Assembly: GCA_030639305.1 (NCBI GenBank)
Contig: DAOWCY010000015.1
Location: 1 to 56,289 of the forward strand
From: JAGLQA01 sp023135565
GTDB taxonomy: Bacteria; Acidobacteriota; Aminicenantia; UBA2199
Reading direction: 5' to 3'
Length of the DNA: 56,289 nt
The notes beneath the pieces were generated by a model. It saw only the letters and a program-made list of their open reading frames with translations, did not search any database and was not told the DNA's origin. Positions within the stretch are counted from its first letter, which is position 1; each line of letters begins with the position of its first letter. Made by a program: the position numbers and the translations under genes. Positions 33,388-39,577 of this stretch are shown here, one piece after another.

Positions 33388-33855
33388 ATGAAAAAAATGG
33401 TGTATTTGGATACAACGGTGTTGAGCTATCTTGTTGACGAAAGAGAAAGTATAAAAAATTTCATTGAAGTTACGAAAGAATGGTGGAACACACAGAGAAA
33501 ACACTACAACGTATATCTTTCAGTAGAAACCCTTGCCGAGTTAAATGAAGGAAATTACCCTCAGAAAGCAAAAGCAATTCATTTAACTAAAACAATTGAG
33601 ATCCTACCGAGAGCCAAAGAAGTTGAAGAGATAGCCGAAATTTATATAAAACATTCCCTGATGCCGAATGATATGAGGGGAGACGCCATACATCTGGCAT
33701 ATGCATCAGTTTACAAAATCGATTTTTTACTCACATGGAACTGCAAACATCTGGCAAATGCCAATAAAAAAACACATATTCGTATAATCAATTCGAAGCT
33801 GGGTCTCTTTGTACCGGAAGTTATTACACCCTTAGAATTATTCGAGGAGGAATAG
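33388..33855 (+). CDS. PIN-domain toxin (VapC-like ribonuclease)
   Basis: This 155-residue PIN domain has acidic residues in the expected places: VYLDTTVLSYLVDE near the N-terminus, VETLAELNEGN, NDMRGDAIHLAYASVYKIDF, and LLTWNCKHLANANK. These correspond to the metal-binding Asp/Glu set of PIN nucleases, and the DAIHLAYA and TWNCKHLAN motifs are typical of this subgroup. It would cleave RNA. A 59-codon gene follows after 2 nt with its own Shine-Dalgarno and is the probable antitoxin. Unlike most vapBC operons, the toxin comes first. Confidence 0.88.
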   Translation: MKKMVYLDTTVLSYLVDERESIKNFIEVTKEWWNTQRKHYNVYLSVETLAELNEGNYPQKAKAIHLTKTIEILPRAKEVEEIAEIYIKHSLMPNDMRGDAIHLAYASVYKIDFLLTWNCKHLANANKKTHIRIINSKLGLFVPEVITPLELFEEE

Positions 33856-33857
33856 TC

Positions 33858-34037
33858 ATGATTAAAAATGAACTATTAGAAGAAAAATGGAGAATCCAAA
33901 AAAAAATGGCTGCTGAGGCAGGCTATAATACAAAAAAAATCCTGGACAATGCCGAAAAAACCGTAAAAGGTATGGCCGAAAAGTACGGGATCAAACTAAA
34001 ATATGCAAAAATTAAACCCACGGCCATAAGTCATTAA
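33858..34037 (+). CDS. Small antitoxin partner of the PIN toxin (59 residues)
   Basis: This is a short gene with an AGGAGG Shine-Dalgarno 8 nt before its ATG, 2 nt after the toxin stop codon. The product is basic and helical: NELLEEKWRIQKKMAAEAGY, then NTKKILDNAEKTVKGMAEKY. Small proteins of this kind commonly accompany PIN toxins of this subgroup. It is easily missed in annotation because of its length. I do not recognise a named family. Confidence 0.7.
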   Translation: MIKNELLEEKWRIQKKMAAEAGYNTKKILDNAEKTVKGMAEKYGIKLKYAKIKPTAISH

Positions 34038-34124
34038 TAACTCCCATTTTCTCTGCAGCCCGGGGAACGATTGGGGGTGGTATGCAAATATGATCTCCCG
34101 GACTAAAAAATCAAGCTTAAAACT

Positions 34125-34590
34125 CTAAAAATCCTTTTCTTCGTCGTAATGCACGATATAGGTGCTTATCTCGATCTCGCCGACCCTCTCTACACTGTCT
34201 ACGATGCCGGGCAAAGTCACAGTGTTGGGTACGAATACAAGATAAACACCCTCTTTCAGCCCCATACTTTCGCAGTAATAAGCCAACTGCTGTTTGCCTT
34301 TTTGAAACTTTCCCTGGCTGCGGTAGATCTTGAATTCGGTCACATATTCATTCCCACCGACCTCTATCAAAAGATCGCATCTGCCTAAACCGGTGTGAGG
34401 TTCTAAATAACTCCCGCCGTCCACCTCCTGGAGAAACACCTGCATATAAGTCTCGAAACTGTAAGCTAAAGCCGCTTCCTTCAAGCTCTTATACTTGCCG
34501 GTCTGCTCATCCTTTTCGCGGAAATATTAAAAACTGCGCTTCTTTACATAATCTTTATAGTTGTTAACAAGGCGTCATATAAGGCTTTCT
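34125..34590 (-). pseudogene. Decayed AAA-ATPase/PD-(D/E)XK nuclease gene, C-terminal part
   Basis: The intact frame from 34484 to 34125 encodes the nuclease-like C-terminal domain (SYLEPHTGLGRCDLLIEVGG, EYVTEFKIYRSQGKF, with D-x(n)-E-x-K). Upstream the same frame continues (NYKDYVKKRSF, stop TAA at about 34526, YFREKDEQTGKYKSLKEAAL), so a single in-frame stop interrupts it. Further upstream, KALYDALL appears in a shifted frame. The ATPase domain that normally precedes this part is missing and is replaced by repeat DNA. The gene is clearly degraded. Confidence 0.7.
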
Positions 34591-34596
34591 TGTAAA

Positions 34597-34800
34597 TAGG
34601 GGCGGAATTGTCCTGGACTGTCCCCTAACGTTTCCATTTCGGGACTTATAGCATTCACTTTCGCTGCGGGGTTTCTCTTGCATGTCCCCTAACGTTTCCT
34701 CTTTCGCGGCAAAAGAACCCTCTTTCCCCGGTGGGGGGGTTCTCTTGCCTGTCCCCTAAAATTTCTTGCCTGTCCCCTAAAATCCTCTTTCCCCGGTGGG
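34597..34800. repeat. Repeat-rich gap with CTGTCCCCTAA units and a group II intron fragment
   Basis: CTGTCCCCTAACGTTTCC occurs twice (about 34619 and 34682) and TCTTGCCTGTCCCCTAAAAT twice near 34752-34790; CTCTTTCCCCGGTGGG also occurs twice. Between them, 34636-34670 matches 34-35 nt of the group II intron 5' region at 54296-54330 with 3 differences. No gene is present. Confidence 0.65.
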
Positions 34801-34850
34801 AGAAATAAGCAGCGTTTTTTAAAAAATTTGAAAAAGAAATTATCCCACAG

Positions 34851-34879
34851 TTGAAAAAAAAACGATTTTATGCTAAATA
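34851..34879 (+). promoter_or_regulatory. Promoter of the MntA-HepT operon, predicted leaderless
   Basis: TTGAAA (34851-34856), 17 nt, TAAATA (34874-34879), then 7 nt to the ATG at 34887. This excludes a longer reading that would start at the -35 box. Confidence 0.5.
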
Positions 34880-34886
34880 TAAAGAT

Positions 34887-35210
34887 ATGGAACTGTCGAA
34901 AAAAAAAATAATGCAGTTACTACGAGAACATGTCGATCTTTTGCGAGAGTACCGCGTTAAAAAAATCGGCCTTTTCGGTTCCTATGCCAGGGGGGATCAT
35001 AAACCGGAGAGCGACATCGATTTTCTTGTAGAGTTTGATCGTTCAGCCTTTGATGAGAATTTCTCCGGTTATTACCGCAATTATTTAGGGCTGCGCTCAA
35101 GCCTGGGAGAAATTTTCCCATTAAAAGTGGATTTATTAACAGGAGATATGATAAGCCCTCATATAGAACCCCCAAAATCAAACGAGGTCTACTACTTTGA
35201 AGCAGTTTAA
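34887..35210 (+). CDS. mntA: MntA-type minimal nucleotidyltransferase antitoxin
   Basis: This 107-residue MNT has GLFGSYARGDHKPESDIDFL at about 28-47, which gives the G-S-x10-D-x-D catalytic motif (Asp44 and Asp46). In type VII TA systems MntA adds AMP to the HEPN toxin and silences it. The HEPN gene overlaps its end by 14 nt. The start was chosen from the promoter position. Both active-site Asp are present, so it should be active. Confidence 0.85.
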   Translation: MELSKKKIMQLLREHVDLLREYRVKKIGLFGSYARGDHKPESDIDFLVEFDRSAFDENFSGYYRNYLGLRSSLGEIFPLKVDLLTGDMISPHIEPPKSNEVYYFEAV

Positions 35211-35541
35211 GCCTTTCCTGGAACATATTCTTGAAGAAACCGACTATTTAAACCATGAGGTAGAAAATCTTACTTACCCGGAATTTTTGCAAAATGAGAC
35301 GCTTAAACGGAGTTTTGTAAGGGCGCTTGAGGTGACCGGCGAAGCTGCAAAAAACATACCGGATGATGTTAGAGAGAGATATCCCAAAATTCCCTGGAAA
35401 GATATGGCAGGGTTAAGGGATATATTAATACATCATTACTTCGGCATCAATTATAAAATAGTGTGGGATGTTGTAAAAAACCAGGTACCTGGCCTGCGTC
35501 TTAATATCCAGGCGGTTTTAAAAGACATAGAGAAGGAATAG
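35197..35541 (+). CDS. hepT: HepT-type HEPN RNase toxin (DUF86)
   Basis: This 114-residue HEPN protein has the R-x4-H active motif in LRDILIHHYFG (Arg74, His79). Other family features are KRSFVRALEVTGEAAKNIPD and the MAGLRD turn. The tyrosine in HHYFG is the usual site of AMPylation by MntA. It starts with TTG inside the mntA gene. The pair is complete and appears functional. Confidence 0.88.
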   Translation: MKQFKPFLEHILEETDYLNHEVENLTYPEFLQNETLKRSFVRALEVTGEAAKNIPDDVRERYPKIPWKDMAGLRDILIHHYFGINYKIVWDVVKNQVPGLRLNIQAVLKDIEKE

Positions 35542-35672
35542 ATGTTGGCCGGGGGCGCTGCGTGTGAATGTTACAATAAGGTTACCGCGTCGTAGAATTT
35601 TACCGGGAATTAGTAAAATTTGACCATTAGCTAACCTAACGTTTCCTCCACGTAGCGGCTGAAAAATAAAAG

Positions 35673-36938
35673 TTACAGGCCGAACCGCGCCGGGTCCTCC
35701 CGGAATGCCGGGTTGACGATATAATCTTCTCCTTCTTCTTCGATCAATAGATCGTCAAACTTATCGAGAAATAACTCGTTTATCCCGTCGATTAAACTGC
35801 CGGAAAATATATTCTTAGACCGGGCAAATTCCGCGGCCCGCTGCTTGGAAAGCACATAATCGCTGCCCACAATCATCTCTAAAAACTCTTTTTGATGGGC
35901 ATCCCAGGCAATAACCGCCTCCGCTTCTTTTTGCCTCCGGCGGGCAGGGGGGTCTTTTGGAAAACCACCCCCTGCACCCCCACAAAACTTTTGCTCAACT
36001 TCATTTTCTCCTGTTTTTTCATTGTCACCGGTTGTTTTTTCGTCTTCTTCCAGGAGTTCTCCGAGCCGGTTCACCGTTCCTTCATGCCGCGACTTGATCC
36101 CGGCTATCTTCGATTCATCTAAAGTAACCTTCCTGCGGTAACGTTCATTAATCTTCCCTAAAGCCGCGCCGATATCGCGGTCTTCCTTCAATGAGTCGAT
36201 AACCGCCAAAAAATTTCCGTACTCCTTCTCATTCTTGAAAATATATTTTTTTACCCTGTCGGGAATAGGTAAAGTCTTGCTATCTTCTTCAGAACTCAAA
36301 TGATAGTACCTGAGATATGCGATCAACGCTTCGTTCTTGTTGATATAGGCGAATTCCTTAGCAGCTTTGAAATAGATGTCTTTGATATTTCGATTCATCT
36401 TATATTTATTTAGGAATCCGTAAAATTGTTCCATTTTCCGCTGCGCCGGCAGTTCGGCTATCGACTCTATAAAATGCTTATACTGCTCTTCCAACACTCG
36501 CTTAGATAAAAATATCGCCTCGATATTACGACACAATTTTTTTGAAAATTCGCCGTCTTTCAAATACATGGACATCAACTGGGCATACAATACGTATTCC
36601 TCTTTGGTACGGCGTTTCGCCAGTACTCTCAAATAAAGTTCTTTCTCAAATTCTCTGTCATCCAGCACAGCGGGCAGGGAACGGGCGATCTCTCGCAAGT
36701 CGGCCACTGATTTTACCACATCGGCTGCTTTTTCATACAGGTGTTTGATCCAGCGGGTATCTTGCGAATCTTTTGCCACCATGTCCGCCAATTCTATATA
36801 TCCGCCCGTGGTCTTTAGTTCGACGCCTCTATAGGCTTCCATCAAAAGTTCTTCATCTTTGGCAGGAGTCGAGGCGGACTGCGTCCCTTTTATCAAAGCA
36901 AGCAAGTCGTTACTGTTTTTTTGTTTTATCTCAGGCAT
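35673..36938 (-). CDS. TerB-C domain protein with in-frame repeat insertion
   Basis: This protein has 421 residues from the ATG at 36938; another ATG lies six codons upstream. The first 300 residues are helical with repeated Arg/Lys-Glu pairs and match no family I know. The C-terminal ~80 residues (AWDAHQKEFLEMIVGSDYVL, then KNIFSGSLIDGINELFLDKF and EEEGEDYIVNPAFRE) fit the TerB-C domain found in conflict loci with TerB, DUF2791 ATPases and helicases. Just before it, about residues 313-336 (EQKFCGGAGGGFPKDPPARR) are encoded by a dispersed repeat. The upstream element is shared with the ATPase-helicase operon, linking the three genes. Confidence 0.75.
   Translation of the reverse strand: MPEIKQKNSNDLLALIKGTQSASTPAKDEELLMEAYRGVELKTTGGYIELADMVAKDSQDTRWIKHLYEKAADVVKSVADLREIARSLPAVLDDREFEKELYLRVLAKRRTKEEYVLYAQLMSMYLKDGEFSKKLCRNIEAIFLSKRVLEEQYKHFIESIAELPAQRKMEQFYGFLNKYKMNRNIKDIYFKAAKEFAYINKNEALIAYLRYYHLSSEEDSKTLPIPDRVKKYIFKNEKEYGNFLAVIDSLKEDRDIGAALGKINERYRRKVTLDESKIAGIKSRHEGTVNRLGELLEEDEKTTGDNEKTGENEVEQKFCGGAGGGFPKDPPARRRQKEAEAVIAWDAHQKEFLEMIVGSDYVLSKQRAAEFARSKNIFSGSLIDGINELFLDKFDDLLIEEEGEDYIVNPAFREDPARFGL
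35930..36001 (+). repeat. Dispersed repeat inserted in frame in the TerB-C gene
   Basis: TTGCCTCCGGCGGGCAGGGG, TCTTTTGGAAAACCACCCCC and CACCCCCACAAAACTTTTGC are family core elements in the variant form seen at 11.55 kb. The segment has no stop in the gene's frame and adds about 24 codons between an acidic linker and the TerB-C domain. Confidence 0.8.
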
Positions 36939-36946
36939 CAGGTATA

Positions 36947-36976
36947 ATTCTCTCATATTTTTTAGTTTCTTTAAAG
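36947..36976 (-). promoter_or_regulatory. Shared upstream element of the TerB-C gene
   Basis: The minus strand reads CTTTAAAGAAACTA then AAAAATATGAGAGAAT, ending 8 nt before the ATG at 36938. It matches the element before the ATPase gene at 31662-31691 in 26 of 30 positions. Confidence 0.6.
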
Positions 36977-36990
36977 TCTTTTTTACATTC

Positions 36991-37019
36991 TTGAAAAAAC
37001 GAAGCGGATGTGATATAAA
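36991..37019 (+). promoter_or_regulatory. Promoter of the DUF3014 gene, predicted leaderless
   Basis: TTGAAA (36991-36996), 17 nt, TATAAA (37014-37019), 6 nt, ATG at 37026. It is divergent from the TerB-C gene, with 87 nt between the two start codons. Confidence 0.55.
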
Positions 37020-37025
37020 AGAACC

Positions 37026-37809
37026 ATGGAAGCTTATAAAAAAGTTATGTGGGGCAGCATCACAATAGCCACAATAGCCGCGGCCTTTTTGATATTCTAT
37101 CTTTTCTTTACCGGGGCAAGCACCCCTTCCCAAACACCTCCTCCCGGTCCAAGACACAGCGCCAACACCCCTGCCTGCTGTCCCGGTATATGATGCAGGT
37201 GAAGAAGAAAACTCGCCAGGTACTCCTACCCTGGAAATCGGCATCGATGAAAGCGATCCGGTGATCCGGGAATTACTGGCAAATTCTTCGCCCCATCCGG
37301 GGTTTGCAAAATGGCTGAAAAATAAAGACCTGATCAGGATTTCCGCCGCTGTAATCAACAATATCGCCAATGGCGAAAGCCCGGCGGCACACCTGGACTT
37401 TTTGCTGCCTGCGGAAGAATTCAAGATAATACGAAAAAATGACAAAATATACGTAGACCCGCGCAGTTATAAACGCTATAACCGGGCAGCAGCAATTTTT
37501 TCCTCTTTAGACAGCGCCGTTATCATGTCTCTTTACCGGCAGGCGAAACCCCTAATCGAGGAAGCCTTTAAAGACCTCGGTTTTCCGCGGGAAGAATTCG
37601 ACGACACACTGCGCCGTGCTATCACAATACTGCTGCAAGTGCCGGTAATCGAAAAAAAGATAGAACTGGAAGAAAAAGTAACCACCTATGCCCTAAAAGA
37701 CCCGGCGCTGGAGAAGTTGACTCCCGCCCAGAAGCACCTGTTAAGAATGGGGCCGGGAAATACTAAAAAAATCCAGGCCAAACTAAAAGAAATCTCAGAC
37801 CAATTATAA
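37026..37809 (+). pseudogene. DUF3014 membrane-anchored protein gene with a frameshift
   Basis: The first frame encodes a membrane anchor (SITIATIAAAFLIFYLFFTG) followed by a Pro-rich stretch and ends at a stop at about 37191. The second frame, open from 37093, encodes TPLPAVPVYDAGEEENSPGT and then the DUF3014 domain (IDESDPVIRELLANSS, FLLPAEEFKIIRKNDKIYVD, YKRYNRAAAIFSSLD, LTPAQKHLLRMGP). Together they give the normal anchor-linker-DUF3014 layout, so one base was gained or two lost between about 37093 and 37145. It is either a real pseudogene, a sequencing error or a programmed frameshift; I favour error or recent mutation because both halves are well kept. Confidence 0.75.
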
Positions 37810-37817
37810 GAGAGATT

Positions 37818-37941
37818 ATCCTGAGTCCTTCTTGAGAACATTCTGAGTTCTCTTGAGCTCCTCCTGAGTCCTCTTGAGCCTCCTCCTGAGTCCTCTCTGA
37901 GCCCTTCTTGTGAGCTCCTCCTGGAGTCTTCTTGAGCTATA
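37818..37941. repeat. Imperfect ~21-bp tandem repeat
   Basis: Five degenerate units of the type TCCTGAGTCCTCTTGAGCC lie between the convergent DUF3014 and epimerase genes. Unit lengths vary (19-35 bp). No hairpin terminator with a U-tract is seen. It ends at the stop of the epimerase gene. Confidence 0.7.
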
Positions 37942-38929
37942 TAACGCCGTTCTTCCTGTACCAATCGGCGGTTATTTTCAAGCCTTCAGGCAGGGGATGC
38001 TCTATATAGCCGCCCAAATCTTCTCTCGCTTTCTTCGTACTAAAACGCCAATTGGAATTCAGGTAAGCAGATACCGAATGTTTCATAATTATCGGGTATT
38101 TCCCTCTCATCCGGGCAAACTCTTCAGCAAAAGAGGCTATCATGTATACAAGAAAATAGGGAATACGCAGATTTAACGTCCGTTTTCCCAATGCCCGGCT
38201 GACATGATTCATTATTTCAACGGAACTATAAACCCTCTCCTCCCCCAGGAAATATTTTTGACCTACGGCAGTAGGGCTTTCGGCTGCCAAGCGCATCCCT
38301 TTCACAATGTCTTCCACAAATCCCACACAGGTATCACTTTTCCCTACTCTTAATTGAAGTCTTTTCCGGGCAAGTTTAAATACCGTATATAGCCCACCGA
38401 CACTGCCGGGGCCGTAAACAAGCGGCAGCCTAACAATCGTATGCGGAATTCTTTCGCCTAATTCCTGTAGATGATTCTCGATCATTAATTTACTCTTCCC
38501 ATAATCGGATGCCGGGTTGGCGGGGCTTTCCTCGTCGAATACAGCGGAATCCCCCGTGTCGCCCACGGCTGCTACACTGGATACGAATAGGAATCTTTTC
38601 AGTTTCAAATTCGATTCGAGACACGCCTCGATCAGGTTTTTTGACCCTTCATAATTCACTTTGTATATGTCGGTAGAATTAACGCCACCTCCCAAAAGGG
38701 CAGCTAAGTGATAGATATAAGAAACGCCCTTAACCGCGGGAAAAAGGGTATCCTTTTCGGTCAAATCCCCGTAAATCCTGGCTGCGGTACAGTCTTTGAT
38801 CCGTCTAAGGTCCTCTCCCGGTTTTATTAAGCAAATAACTTCATACCCTTTTTTCAACAGGCACTTAGTCAGGTGACTCCCTATAAATCCTCCGGCTCCG
38901 GTCACAAGTACTTTTTCTTTCTTTTTCAT
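37937..38929 (-). CDS. NAD(P)-dependent sugar epimerase/dehydratase (extended SDR)
   Basis: This 330-residue Rossmann-fold protein has the nucleotide-binding GAGGFIGSHL at 11-20 and the DLTEKDTL acidic loop. The catalytic set is Ser in VSSVAAVGD and Y-x3-K in DYGKSK. The C-terminal half is the substrate domain with a hydrophobic segment (IPYFLVYMIASFAEEFARM) that may touch the membrane. It probably acts on a nucleotide sugar or a sterol/lipid-like substrate; the precise reaction is not clear. A GAGG Shine-Dalgarno precedes the start. No other sugar-pathway genes are adjacent. Confidence 0.82.
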   Translation of the reverse strand: MKKKEKVLVTGAGGFIGSHLTKCLLKKGYEVICLIKPGEDLRRIKDCTAARIYGDLTEKDTLFPAVKGVSYIYHLAALLGGGVNSTDIYKVNYEGSKNLIEACLESNLKLKRFLFVSSVAAVGDTGDSAVFDEESPANPASDYGKSKLMIENHLQELGERIPHTIVRLPLVYGPGSVGGLYTVFKLARKRLQLRVGKSDTCVGFVEDIVKGMRLAAESPTAVGQKYFLGEERVYSSVEIMNHVSRALGKRTLNLRIPYFLVYMIASFAEEFARMRGKYPIIMKHSVSAYLNSNWRFSTKKAREDLGGYIEHPLPEGLKITADWYRKNGVI

Positions 38930-39132
38930 ATGGCCTCACGTTATTCAAAACAACTCCGCATCAGTCACGTTCCGATTAGACCATCAAGATAACATAAATT
39001 TGAAAGAATTTCAACCCTACCTGGAACCCCAAATTCACCGCCTAATTTTAATATCCCCCCCATATCTCTCAGGCAAGAAAAAAACTTGATACCGGGACAC
39101 TCAACTTAATTTTATAAATCTATAATAAAGGG

Positions 39133-39161
39133 TTGACAAATCCTTTGTTTTATATTATACT
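39133..39161 (+). promoter_or_regulatory. Promoter of groES-groEL
   Basis: TTGACA (39133-39138), 17 nt, TATACT (39156-39161). This is a housekeeping-type promoter. No CIRCE element (TTAGCACTC-N9-GAGTGCTAA) is present anywhere in the leader. Confidence 0.75.
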
Positions 39162-39179
39162 ATCAATCCTCTTTGATAG
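39160..39179 (+). promoter_or_regulatory. Short inverted repeat at the groES transcription start
   Basis: CTATCAA and TTGATAG flank 6 nt (TCCTCT) and overlap the end of the -10 box and the expected start of transcription. It could be an operator replacing CIRCE or a 5'-end stem-loop. Confidence 0.45.
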
Positions 39180-39191
39180 AGGTAACGAAAC

Positions 39192-39245
39192 ATGAACGAA
39201 GTAAATAAATTTAAAAAACATAAAGATTTAAGAGGTGAAACATGA
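39192..39245 (+). CDS. Possible 17-residue leader ORF coupled to groES
   Basis: The ATG at 39192 has its own AGAGGT Shine-Dalgarno 8 nt upstream. The frame codes for MNEVNKFKKHKDLRGET and ends with a TGA that overlaps the groES ATG (ATGA). The same AGAGGT motif serves groES inside the end of this ORF. Translation of the leader could couple to groES. It is not known whether it is translated. Confidence 0.4.
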   Translation: MNEVNKFKKHKDLRGET

Positions 39246-39508
39246 AAGTTCAACCATTAGATGAAAGGGTCCTGGTGGAACCGCTGGAACAAGAAGAAAA
39301 AGTCGGCTCCATCATCATCCCGGACACAGCAAAAGAAAAACCCAGCATGGGTAAAGTAATTGCCGTCGGCACAGACGAAGAATTGAAAAAATTAGTCAAA
39401 GTCGGCGACAAGGTGATCTTTGGAAAATTCGCCGGTGAAGAGATCAAGATCGAAGGTAAGAAACACTTGGTTATTTCCCGGTCCGACATCCTTGCCAAAG
39501 TCGAGTAG
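39242..39508 (+). CDS. groES: GroES co-chaperonin, short form
   Basis: This 88-residue GroES is a little shorter than the usual 94-97. The N-terminal PLDERVLVEPLEQEEK, mobile loop KVGSIIIPDTAKEKPSMGKV, and C-terminal VGDKVIFGKFAGEEIKIEGK are present. The mobile loop has a shortened Gly segment and the roof loop (GTDEELKKLVKVG) is compact. It forms the lid of GroEL cages and is in operon with groEL, 69 nt downstream. Regulation does not use CIRCE. Confidence 0.96.
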   Translation: MKVQPLDERVLVEPLEQEEKVGSIIIPDTAKEKPSMGKVIAVGTDEELKKLVKVGDKVIFGKFAGEEIKIEGKKHLVISRSDILAKVE

Positions 39509-39577
39509 TCCCTTGAAACGCAATTTAAAAACCATGCAAAAAGTAAACCTAATTGAAAAATTTAAGAAGGAGGAAAC

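Noticed and set aside
31874..35000. CRISPR array among the short repeats in the island
   Set aside because: Repeats such as CCTGTCCCCTAAAAT are few, irregularly spaced and adjacent; there are no regular spacers and no cas genes.
36957..37445. N-terminal extension of the TerB-C frame up to 37445
   Set aside because: The extension overlaps the divergent DUF3014 gene and its promoter, is upstream of the shared element and shows no domain.
37818..37941. CRISPR or attC-like interpretation of the tandem array
   Set aside because: Units abut one another, vary in length and have no spacers or integrase gene.
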